Assembly (NCBI RefSeq): GCF_028649475.1
Contig: NZ_JAQSIP010000003.1
Location: forward strand, 558,001 to 622,000
Direction: 5' to 3'
Length of the DNA: 64,000 bases
Source: Curvibacter cyanobacteriorum
GTDB taxonomy: Bacteria > Pseudomonadota > Gammaproteobacteria > Burkholderiales > Burkholderiaceae_C
In this document: piece by piece, positions 56,440 through 64,000 of the stretch
Position numbering within the stretch: the first letter of the stretch is position 1
Layout: each line of letters starts with the position of its first letter
The notes under the pieces: model-generated
Databases searched by the model: none
What the model saw: the letters and a program-made list of their open reading frames with translations, nothing else
What the model was told of the DNA's origin: nothing
Translations under genes and position numbers: made by a program

Positions 56440-56591
56440 AGCTGGCCTGGCCTGAGGCGATCCTGACCATGGGCTCGCGTGTCGCATGACCCGGGCTGTC
56501 CAACGCAGTTGGCGCACTGATGGCCTGGTGGCGCTGATCCCTGCAGGCCAAACCTTTGGGGGGGGGCAGGGGCTGCGCTGTTGTTGGACGG

Positions 56592-57695
56592 TCAGCGGAC
56601 GTCAACCCGCCAGCGTTTGCGCGGCGCGCGCAGGGCATGCCGCCGGCGGTATTCGGCAGGCGCGATGCCGGTGTGGCGCACAAAGATGCGGCGAAAAGCG
56701 GCTGGGTCGGCATAGCCGCAGGCCACCGCGATGCTGGGCACGCTCTCGAGCGTCAGCTCCAGCAACACCTTGGCGCGGGCACAGCGCAGGCCGTGCAGGT
56801 AGTCCAGCGGCGATTGCGACAGTTCTTGCTGGAAATGCCGCAGCAGCGTGCGCGTGCTCACCGCGGCTGCCGCGGCCAGCAGGGGCAGTGAGTAGGGTTC
56901 GTCCAGGTGGGATTCCATCCAGGCAATGGCCCGGGCCAGCGTGCTGTCTCGCGTGGCCGGGAAGTGCTGTTGCGCGTTGGCCTGCAAGGCGGCCCGTGCG
57001 CGCTCGTGGTCGGGCCGGAACACGCTGGCGCACACCTGGCCCAGCTCATCGCCCATGGCGTGGTGCACCAGCGCGATGACCATCTCACTGAGGCTGTGGG
57101 GCAGGGCGCTGCTCAGCCACGGGCCGTCTGCCACCATGTCCTGACCCGCCACCAGGTGGATGTCCGGAAAGTCCCGTTTGAAGCCCGCCATGTAGAACCA
57201 CGGCAGGCTGAGTTGCCGGCCCTTCAGCCGCCCGCTTTGGGCGGCCAGCCATGCCGCGTTGCCTTGGGTCAGGACCCTCTGCCCCTGGTCCAGGGCCAGG
57301 CCCACCCGGCGCGACAGGCCGTGGTGCCGGCTGGCCACGCTGCGGATGAAGGGGAGGTCTGCCGCATGGAAGGACGGCAGGAACACCGCTTGCGCCGGCC
57401 CTGCGGACGCGGCCGCCTGGGGCCCGGCAGGGGGCGGCGAGTACACCGCCCAGGGGCCGGGCAGGGCGCCGAGCGGTTGGCCTTCCGCGTCCAGTAACTG
57501 CCAGGCAAACCGCGGGCTGGACGCGCCGGCGCGCAGGCTGGCCAGCAGGTTGGTGCTGCGCAGCAAGTCGATGAACTGCAGCGCACTGCCTGCGGCCGAC
57601 TCGGGCAGCAGCGGGATGTCGATGCGAAAGATCGGGGCCGTGGCGGATGGGATGGGCGGCGGTGGCATGGCGATAGTGGCTCGGCGATTGGCCAT
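56592..57695 (-). CDS. GlxA-type AraC-family regulator
   Basis: 367 residues. The N-terminal half is a DJ-1/PfpI-like amidotransferase fold (about 25-220, with DIPLLPESAAGSALQFIDLL). The last 110 residues are an AraC DNA-binding domain (LAAAAAVSTRTLLRHFQQEL and CGYADPAAFRRIFVRHTGIA). GlxA relatives control amino-acid or glycine-betaine use. It is divergent from the M20 amidohydrolase gene, with 87 bases between starts, which makes that gene a likely target. Confidence 0.85.
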   Translation of the reverse strand: MANRRATIAMPPPPIPSATAPIFRIDIPLLPESAAGSALQFIDLLRSTNLLASLRAGASSPRFAWQLLDAEGQPLGALPGPWAVYSPPPAGPQAAASAGPAQAVFLPSFHAADLPFIRSVASRHHGLSRRVGLALDQGQRVLTQGNAAWLAAQSGRLKGRQLSLPWFYMAGFKRDFPDIHLVAGQDMVADGPWLSSALPHSLSEMVIALVHHAMGDELGQVCASVFRPDHERARAALQANAQQHFPATRDSTLARAIAWMESHLDEPYSLPLLAAAAAVSTRTLLRHFQQELSQSPLDYLHGLRCARAKVLLELTLESVPSIAVACGYADPAAFRRIFVRHTGIAPAEYRRRHALRAPRKRWRVDVR

Positions 57696-57782
57696 TTTCG
57701 CTTGTCATCGGGGCGTGGGCGACTCTTAGCATGGGGCCCTCGCGATCGTTTTTTTCTTTGTTCCTTCACGGATCTGCTGCCC

Positions 57783-59114
57783 ATGCTCAAACACCTCTCT
57801 GCTGTCGCCCTGGCCACCGGCGGGCTGACCCTTGCCTTTCACGCCCAGGCCCAGGCCTTGGACCCCGCGGGCCTGCAGGCCATCGACACCGCCGTGAATG
57901 CCGTGGCACCCAAGATGGTCAGCTGGCGCCGCGACCTCCATGCCCACCCCGAACTCTCTGGTCAGGAGGTGCGCACGGCCCAGCTGGTGGCCGAGCATCT
58001 GAAGAAGTTGGGCATGGATGTGCAGACCGGCGTCGGCGGGACCGGTGTGGTGGGCACGCTCAAGGGCGGCTTGCCAGGCAAGGTGGTGGCCCTGCGGGCC
58101 GACATGGATGCCCTGCCCGTCCCAGAGAACACCGGCCTGCCTTTTGCCAGCAAGGTCAAGGCCAACTACCTGGGCAAGGAGGTGCCTGTCATGCACGCCT
58201 GTGGGCACGATGCCCACGTGGCCATGCTCATGGGGGCGGCGGAGGCGCTGGCTGGCATGCGGGCCAAGCTGCCGGGCACCATCAAGTTCATCTTCCAGCC
58301 TGCTGAGGAAGGTGCCCCCGTGGAGCCGGACGCCCAGGGCAAGGTGCCCAGCTTTGGCGCCAAAGCCATGATCGAAGCCGGCGCGCTTCGGGAGGTGCAG
58401 GCGATCTATGGGCTGCATGTGACGGCCAACCTGCCCTCGGGCATGGTGGGCTACCGCAGCGGTCCCTTGATGGCGGGCTCAGACAACATCCGCATCGAGG
58501 TCGAGGGGCGCGGCGGTCACGGGTCGTCCCCTTGGGCTGCGATCGATCCGATCGTGGCCGCCAGCCAGGTGGTGCTGGGCTTGCAGACCGTGGTGAGCCG
58601 ACAGCTCAACATCAGCAAAGAGCCCGCGGTCATCACCATCGGGCAGATCCAGGGCGGCACGCGCTACAACATCATCCCTGACAACGTCGAGATGCTGGGC
58701 ACCCTGCGCACCTTTGACGAGGGGATGCGCCAGGAGGCCTTCAAGCGGATCACCCAAACCGCGGAGTCGATTGCGGCCTCCAGTGGCGCCACGGCCAAGG
58801 TGCGGTTTGGCCCGGTGGCCTACCCGGTCACCACCAACCCGGTCGAACTGACCGAAGCCTCGTTGCCGGCGCTGAAGCTCGCGGCGGCGGGCAAGGTGAT
58901 GATCATCCCCAAGGTGAGCGGATCGGAGGACTTTTCGGAGTTCCAGAAGGTGACGCCCGGGTTCTTCTACTTCCTGGGCGCACCGCCCAAGGGCCAGGAT
59001 TTCAGGACCGCCTCGCCCAACCATTCGCCGATGTTCGACATCGATGAAGACCAGATGCCAGTGGGCGCTCGCACACTGGCGGCCCTGGCGGTGGACTTCT
59101 TGCAGCGCCGTTGA
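57783..59114 (+). CDS. M20-family amidohydrolase (metallopeptidase), exported
   Basis: 443 residues. A signal peptide (MLKHLSAVALATGGLTLAFH...AQAQA) and the M20 blocks WRRDLHAHPELSGQE, VALRADMDALPV, MHACGHDAHVAMLMGAAE and FIFQPAEEG give the di-zinc site. It resembles hippurate hydrolase/IAA-amino acid hydrolases, which cleave N-acyl amino acids. ATG 57783 was chosen to start the signal peptide; an upstream codon would extend it. The substrate is not determined. Confidence 0.9.
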   Translation: MLKHLSAVALATGGLTLAFHAQAQALDPAGLQAIDTAVNAVAPKMVSWRRDLHAHPELSGQEVRTAQLVAEHLKKLGMDVQTGVGGTGVVGTLKGGLPGKVVALRADMDALPVPENTGLPFASKVKANYLGKEVPVMHACGHDAHVAMLMGAAEALAGMRAKLPGTIKFIFQPAEEGAPVEPDAQGKVPSFGAKAMIEAGALREVQAIYGLHVTANLPSGMVGYRSGPLMAGSDNIRIEVEGRGGHGSSPWAAIDPIVAASQVVLGLQTVVSRQLNISKEPAVITIGQIQGGTRYNIIPDNVEMLGTLRTFDEGMRQEAFKRITQTAESIAASSGATAKVRFGPVAYPVTTNPVELTEASLPALKLAAAGKVMIIPKVSGSEDFSEFQKVTPGFFYFLGAPPKGQDFRTASPNHSPMFDIDEDQMPVGARTLAALAVDFLQRR

Positions 59115-59284
59115 GTCCCGCTGGCGTGACCTGAACCGCGCCGCACAGGCGTGGTGTTCAGCGCGCCCCCCCGGTGGGTTGACCGCCGGTGCCAGCCGCC
59201 TTGGCACGGACCGGCTGGGGCGGGGCCTGGTGGGCCCGTGGGCGCCCCCGCCACCGTGACGGCTCGGGCTGCCCTTCAGATCCA

Positions 59285-59343
59285 GAGATCTGAGCTTTGA
59301 GCTCTGAGCTCTGAGTCTTGTGCCTTGTGCCTTGTGCCTTGTG
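59285..59343 (+). repeat. Simple-sequence tract in the intergenic region
   Basis: Copies of GAGCTCTGA-like units are followed by three or more TTGTGCC units. The surrounding 59115-59571 gap (457 bp) is otherwise without a recognised gene; the promoter of the ATPase gene should lie in its right part. Confidence 0.7.
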
Positions 59344-59571
59344 CCGCTGCGGTCGGTCGTGGCCGGTGCACCGACCGCCTGGGACCAAGCGCTGCGTTGG
59401 CAAGCTGCTGGGGCCGCACGGCCGGCCAAGCCTCCGCCTAGCGTACCCCCCTTCCGCCGTCGGCGAGGCGCCCTCGCCGGGCCGTGGCCGCCGCGTTGCA
59501 ATCGCTTCTGAATGCAGCTTATGTGCGCCAGCGCGTGGTGCGATGGGGGCGGGAGGTCTACAAGCGGAGGC

Positions 59572-62172
59572 ATGCCTTCACCCTTGTCCCCGCTCCCCGC
59601 CCTCCCAGTCACCCCGCCGCAGGGCCTGACGGCCGCCACCGCCCAACGCCGTGGGCAGGAGGAGGGGGCCAACACGCTGGCGGTCAGCCAGCGGCGGCCC
59701 TGGCGAACCCTGGCCTGGGAGGTGGTGCGCGAGCCCATGTTCTTGCTGCTGCTGGGCTCGGGGGCGCTCTACCTCCTGATGGGCGATGCGCAAGAGGCGC
59801 TGATCCTGCTGGGCTTCGTGGCCATCATCATGGCGGTGACGGTGTTGCAAGAGCGCCGAACCGACCGGGCTTTGGGCGAGCTGCGGGCGCTCTCCAGCCC
59901 GCGGGCGCAGGTCATGCGCGACGGGGTGCCGCAACGCATCCCGGGGGCGGCGGTGGTGCGGGGCGACTTGCTGCTGCTGTCCGAAGGGGACCGCGTCCCG
60001 GCCGATGGGGTGTTGTGGCAGGCCCATGAGCTGAGCACCGATGAGTCCCTGCTGACCGGGGAGTCCGAGCCCGTGACCAAGCACGCCCCGACGGATCGGG
60101 TGCTGGCCGGCACCCTGGTGCTCAGTGGGCAAGGCCTGGCCTGCGTGCAGGCCATCGGGGGCCGAACCCAGCTGGGCCGCATTGGTCTGTCGCTGGACGA
60201 TGTGACCTTGCAGCCCTCACCGCTGCGCGATGAGATGGCCCGCCTGACGCGCCGCCTGGTGGGGGTCGCCGGCGCGGTGTGTGGCCTGCTGGTGCTGTTG
60301 TTGTGGGCCCTGCGGGGCGATGTCTTGGCGGCGGTTCTCGCCGGCATCACCCTGGCCATGGGCCTGCTGCCGCAGGAGTTGCCAGTGATCCTGATCGTCT
60401 TCCTGGCCCTGGCGGCGCGACGTCTGGCCCAGCAGCAGGTGCTGACCCGACGCCTGAGCGCCATCGAGACGCTGGGCCAGACCACGGTGCTGTGCGTCGA
60501 CAAGACCGGTACCCTGACCTGCAACCGCATGTCGGTGCAGGTCCTGGTGGCGGGGGAGTCCGAATGGGCGGTGCCTGCCCTCGGGGACACGGCCTTGCCC
60601 GAGGCCTTTCACCCGCTGCTGGCGTGCGCCGTGCTGGCCAGCGAGGTCCGCCCGCACGATCCCATGGAACTGGCCTTGCAGCGCCTCGCGACCCAGCACC
60701 TCGCGGCATCCGATCCGCTGCCCCCGTCATGGCAGTTGGCGCGTGAGTACGAGTTGTCGCCCGCCTTGATGGCCATGAGCCACCTGTGGCGGGACCCTTC
60801 GGCGCCGCAGGACCGGGTGGCGAGCAAGGGCGCACCCGAGGCCGTGGTGGCGCTGTGTCACCTGCCCGCGGCCCAGGCCCAGCGCGTGCAGCAGCAGGCT
60901 GCGGCCTTGGCCGACCGCGGCCTGCGGGTGCTGGGGGTGGCCCAGGCCCGCCACCCGAAGGGGCCGGACTGGCCCGCGCAGCAACACGACTTTGATTTCG
61001 AGTGGCTGGGTTTGGTGGGGCTGGCTGACCCCCTGCGCCCCGAGGTGCCTGCCGCTGTCGCGCGCTGCCAGCGCGCGGGCATCCGGGTGGTGATGATCAC
61101 GGGCGACCACCCCGGCACGGCCTTGGCCATCGCGGCCCAGGCCGGCATATCGGCCCAGGCGGTGATCACGGGCGACACGCTGGACACCCTGTCCGCGCCG
61201 GATCTGGCCCAGCGGCTGGCCCACACGCAGGTCTTTGCGCGCGTCAAGCCGCAGCAAAAACTGGCCTTGGTGCAGGCGCTGCAGGCACAGGGCGAGGTGG
61301 TCGCGATGACGGGTGATGGCGTCAACGATGCCCCCGCCCTCAAGGCGGCGCACATCGGCATGGCGATGGGCCTGCGTGGCACCGATGTGGCCCGCGAAGC
61401 CGCCTCCCTGGTGCTGTTGAATGACGATTTCCATGCCATCGTGGCGGCCATTGAACAGGGGCGCCGCACCTTTGCCAACCTGCGCCAGGCCATGGTCTAC
61501 ACCTTGGCCGTGCACCTGCCCATCATCGGTTTGGCCCTGTGGCCGGCGGCGCTGGGCTGGCCGCTGGTGCTGACCCCCTTGCACATCGCTTTCCTGGAGT
61601 TGCTGATTGACCCAGCGTGTTCGCTGGTGTTCGAAGCCGAAGCCAGTGCACAGGACTGGATGGCCCAAGCACCCCGTCGCGTGAAGGCCCCCTTGCTCTC
61701 CACCGAGGCGGTGCGCTGGAGCCTGTGGCAGGGCGCCTGCGTCACGGCCTGGGTGTTGGGCTGGTATGGCGGTTTGACCTGGCTTGTGCCGTCCTCGACC
61801 ACGGCCAGCACCGCGGCGTTCGGGGTGCTGGTCATGGCGAATGCCGCCTTGATCCTGCCTTGTCGCTCCGACCAACCGGGCTGGCGCGGCAGCTTTCGCG
61901 GCTTGCCGCGGGTCAGTGCCTGGGTCTTGCTGGGCACCCTGTTGGCCCTGGCCCTGGTCACCCAGGTGCCGCTGCTGGCCCTGGCCTTCGGCTTTGTGCG
62001 GCTGCCCATGGCGCAATGGGGCCTGATGGCGGCCAGCGTGCTGGTGTTGTTGGGGGTGCTGCAATTGAGCAAGGAGGGGTGGCTGTCCAGCCGGGCCGCG
62101 CGCAAGACGGTGGGGGCAAACCTGGCGCCCGCTGATCCGCCTGATCCGGTGCCACGGCGCGGTGGCGAATGA
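59572..62172 (+). CDS. P-type cation-transporting ATPase (P2-like)
   Basis: 866 residues. An N-terminal cytoplasmic region, then TGESEPV in TDESLLTGESEPVTKH, the phosphorylated D310 in CVDKTGTLTCNRM, and GDGVNDAPALKAAH. Hydrophobic segments lie near 60-100, 235-285 and several after about 640, as in PacL/PMA-type pumps. The PQELP motif (LLPQELPVIL) in TM4 contrasts with PEGLP of calcium pumps, so the ion may differ (Ca2+, Na+ or other). ATG 59572 has GGAGG upstream; an upstream ATG is less likely. Confidence 0.88.
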   Translation: MPSPLSPLPALPVTPPQGLTAATAQRRGQEEGANTLAVSQRRPWRTLAWEVVREPMFLLLLGSGALYLLMGDAQEALILLGFVAIIMAVTVLQERRTDRALGELRALSSPRAQVMRDGVPQRIPGAAVVRGDLLLLSEGDRVPADGVLWQAHELSTDESLLTGESEPVTKHAPTDRVLAGTLVLSGQGLACVQAIGGRTQLGRIGLSLDDVTLQPSPLRDEMARLTRRLVGVAGAVCGLLVLLLWALRGDVLAAVLAGITLAMGLLPQELPVILIVFLALAARRLAQQQVLTRRLSAIETLGQTTVLCVDKTGTLTCNRMSVQVLVAGESEWAVPALGDTALPEAFHPLLACAVLASEVRPHDPMELALQRLATQHLAASDPLPPSWQLAREYELSPALMAMSHLWRDPSAPQDRVASKGAPEAVVALCHLPAAQAQRVQQQAAALADRGLRVLGVAQARHPKGPDWPAQQHDFDFEWLGLVGLADPLRPEVPAAVARCQRAGIRVVMITGDHPGTALAIAAQAGISAQAVITGDTLDTLSAPDLAQRLAHTQVFARVKPQQKLALVQALQAQGEVVAMTGDGVNDAPALKAAHIGMAMGLRGTDVAREAASLVLLNDDFHAIVAAIEQGRRTFANLRQAMVYTLAVHLPIIGLALWPAALGWPLVLTPLHIAFLELLIDPACSLVFEAEASAQDWMAQAPRRVKAPLLSTEAVRWSLWQGACVTAWVLGWYGGLTWLVPSSTTASTAAFGVLVMANAALILPCRSDQPGWRGSFRGLPRVSAWVLLGTLLALALVTQVPLLALAFGFVRLPMAQWGLMAASVLVLLGVLQLSKEGWLSSRAARKTVGANLAPADPPDPVPRRGGE

Positions 62173-62219
62173 ACGGCGGTCGCGGTGGGGGCCGCCAGCG
62201 TGGCCGTGGGGTGCCCCGT

Positions 62220-62951
62220 TCAGGTGGCGAGCCGGTCGGGCAGCAGGCGGTCGTACTCCTTCTTAACCACCGCATAGCATTCGCAGGTGCGGCGCTCCAG
62301 CCCCGGGCGGTCCAACACGGTGATGTGTCCGCGCGCATACCGGATCAGACCCGCCGCCTGCAGTTGCAAGGCGGCGCCGGTGACCCCTTCACGGCGCACG
62401 CCCAGCATGTTGGCGATCAGCTCCTGGGTCATCACCAGATGGGGGCCGCTGAGCCGGTCCAGGCTCAGCAGCAGCCAGCGGCACAATTGCTGGTCCAGTG
62501 TGTGGTGCCGGTTGCAGACCGCGGTCTGGGACATTTGGGTCAGCAAGGCCTGGGTGTAGCGCAGCAGCAGGTGCAAAAATGGCCCGGCATGATCGAACTC
62601 ATTTTTCAGGGTCTGAGCCCGCATGCGGTAGCCCATGCCGGCGCTCTGCACCACCGCGCGGCTGGGGGTCGAATTGCCCCCCATGAACAGGGCCACACCC
62701 ACCACGCCCTCATGGCCTACCACCGCAATCTCTGCCGATGCGCCTGAGCCCATCACGTACAGCAGCGAGATGATCGCGGTGGTCGGAAAGTAGGCATAGC
62801 TCATCGTGGTGCCTGATTCGTAGAGCACTTTGCCCAGGGGCAGCTCCACCAGTTCCAGCTCTGCCATCACGTCGGCGAAGGCCGGTGAATCCATCGCTTT
62901 GAGCAAGTGGTTCAGGGGGGCGCCCTGGGGGGCGGTGTCGGGTTGTTGCAT
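62220..62951 (-). CDS. Crp/Fnr-family transcriptional regulator
   Basis: 243 residues. An N-terminal cyclic-nucleotide-like beta roll (GKVLYESGTTMSYAYFPTTA) and a C-terminal winged helix (LVMTQELIANMLGVRREGVT). No Fnr-type cysteines are in the N-terminal region, so it is not an Fnr iron-sulfur sensor. It is divergent from a second Crp/Fnr gene, with a palindrome between them. Confidence 0.87.
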   Translation of the reverse strand: MQQPDTAPQGAPLNHLLKAMDSPAFADVMAELELVELPLGKVLYESGTTMSYAYFPTTAIISLLYVMGSGASAEIAVVGHEGVVGVALFMGGNSTPSRAVVQSAGMGYRMRAQTLKNEFDHAGPFLHLLLRYTQALLTQMSQTAVCNRHHTLDQQLCRWLLLSLDRLSGPHLVMTQELIANMLGVRREGVTGAALQLQAAGLIRYARGHITVLDRPGLERRTCECYAVVKKEYDRLLPDRLAT

Positions 62952-63015
62952 GGCGTTCCTGGGAAATGACGGCGTTGAGAGGGTGACAAGCCGTCCAGGA
63001 TCCCCCCCTGTGCTG

Positions 63016-63031
63016 CTGTCCCGGTGGACAG
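63016..63031. promoter_or_regulatory. Possible operator CTGTCC-N4-GGACAG between divergent Crp/Fnr genes
   Basis: A perfect six-base inverted repeat in the 197-bp divergent region, well placed to control both genes. A near-copy with a five-base spacer lies at 2686-2702. Confidence 0.45.
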
Positions 63032-63148
63032 TCTAGGGTGACTGAAACGTTTTGATATGTACGTTGCCGAACACATGGGCATTGTGCGCTGCCGTACCTA
63101 AATCCGTCTGGGCACTTTTGCTGCCGAGAATCCGGCAGGTCATGTTCA

Positions 63149-64000
63149 GTGCGGACGCCGCCGCGCGCGCGTCGCCTCGTCGGGTGCGCTCCTCAGCATC
63201 GCGGTGTGTGCTGGCAGACAGATCGCGGCCGGCGTGTCCTCCAGACTGCTTCTGGCTCCCTCGCTCAACCCCCTCAGGACTGTCGCATCGACCACTCTCT
63301 CGCAAATCGGCTGCTGGCCCAGTTGAGCCCGGATGAGCGCCGCCGCGTCTTGAGCCAGTCCCAACTGGTCGAGTTGGATGAGGCGGCCGTCCTGGGCCAT
63401 GCCGGGCAGGCCCTGGCGCACGTCTACTTCCCTACCGACTGCCTGATCTCCTTGCTGACCCACCGGGTTCAGCCGCGCAGCTTTGAGGTGGGGCAATTGG
63501 GCTACGAGGGCATGCTCGGGGCCGCTGCGGCCCTGGGCGTCTCGGCGTCGGCGTTTGATGCGGTGGTCACCGGGGCTGGGCGGGCGTGGCAGATCGAGTT
63601 GCCCCATTTGCGGGCCCTCACTCGGGCCAGTCGCTCCTTGACGCTGCTGATGACCCGGTTTCTCTACTTCGAGTTGTCGCAAATGGGGGCGCTGGCGGCC
63701 TGTGCCCACTTTCACACCCTGGAGCAAAGGCTGGCCCGCTTTCTGTTGATGAGCGTGGACCGCTTGCGCGTGGCCGACCTGAAGATCACCCACGAAGCCC
63801 TGTCCCTGATCCTAGGGGTGCGCCGCGCGAGTGTCACCCTCGCCGCCGGTGCTTTCCAGGAGCAGGGCTGGATTCAGTACAGCCGGGGCCACATGCTGGT
63901 GCTGAGCCGGGCGGGCCTGCTGCAGGTGGTGTGCGCCTGCTACCGCCAGGACCTGTCCACCTACGATCAGGTGATGCTCGGGTCGACCGCGGCCCAGTAG
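63149..64000 (+). CDS. Second Crp/Fnr-family transcriptional regulator
   Basis: 283 residues from GTG 63149, ending with TAG at the last base of the window. The beta-roll segment (LGHAGQALAHVYFPTDCLIS) and winged helix (KITHEALSLILGVRRASVTL) mirror the divergent neighbour, so they are paralogues. The first 45 residues are poorly conserved and the true start may be downstream, nearer to LAQLSPDERRRVL. Function is unknown. Confidence 0.8.
   Translation: MRTPPRARRLVGCAPQHRGVCWQTDRGRRVLQTASGSLAQPPQDCRIDHSLANRLLAQLSPDERRRVLSQSQLVELDEAAVLGHAGQALAHVYFPTDCLISLLTHRVQPRSFEVGQLGYEGMLGAAAALGVSASAFDAVVTGAGRAWQIELPHLRALTRASRSLTLLMTRFLYFELSQMGALAACAHFHTLEQRLARFLLMSVDRLRVADLKITHEALSLILGVRRASVTLAAGAFQEQGWIQYSRGHMLVLSRAGLLQVVCACYRQDLSTYDQVMLGSTAAQ

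Overview
The window is a GC-rich chromosome segment from a betaproteobacterium, most likely Burkholderiales/Comamonadaceae. This rests on two orphan tripartite-tricarboxylate (Bug-type) binding proteins, a TctDE-like two-component pair, the order glnA - DUF4124 gene - glnL - glnG, and general codon use. No 16S rRNA gene is present, so genus is not assigned.

Positions 1-20.5 kb and 52-64 kb are ordinary chromosome. On the left are a 5'-truncated phosphoesterase, a Bug protein, a NitT/TauT-type binding protein, the TctDE-like pair, a small-subunit pseudouridine synthase, a beta-propeller protein, a polysaccharide deacetylase with a four-fold 27-bp repeat at its N-terminus, a fatty-acid hydroxylase, an EI24 membrane protein and a molybdopterin-binding protein. 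Then come glnA behind a sigma-54 promoter, ntrBC, exodeoxyribonuclease III, a second Bug protein and four identical tRNA-Gly genes in 174-bp repeats. On the right are an AraC regulator, a chemoreceptor, a broken M23 peptidase, a GlxA-type regulator, an M20 amidohydrolase, a P-type cation ATPase and two divergent Crp/Fnr regulators.

Between them lies a genomic island of about 31.5 kb (20466-52021). It is integrated in the 3' end of a tRNA-Leu(UAA) gene that is itself split by a group I intron of about 243 nt. The island has imperfect 90-bp direct repeats at its ends, pairs of putative integrase arm sites at both ends, a tyrosine integrase, two AlpA-like regulators and a RepA-like helicase followed by iteron-like repeats. 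Its cargo is defence: a type I restriction-modification operon with mcrBC and an unknown gene inserted between hsdS and hsdR, then a complete four-gene type I Zorya system (zorABCD). Uncharacterised genes (26.7-28.8 kb, 32.7-33.5 kb, 41.5-42.0 kb) sit among these and are candidates for new defence functions. Debris marks earlier turnover: a collapsed IS21-like element, an IS3 transposase tail, an hsdS tail and a helicase head.

The best leads are the intron-containing tRNA used as attachment site, the mcrB gene with a PUA/EVE-like module inserted in its AAA+ domain, the internal duplication in the ZorA tail, and the two uncharacterised cargo genes downstream of the replication module. All functional calls come from reading the sequence; no database search was run.
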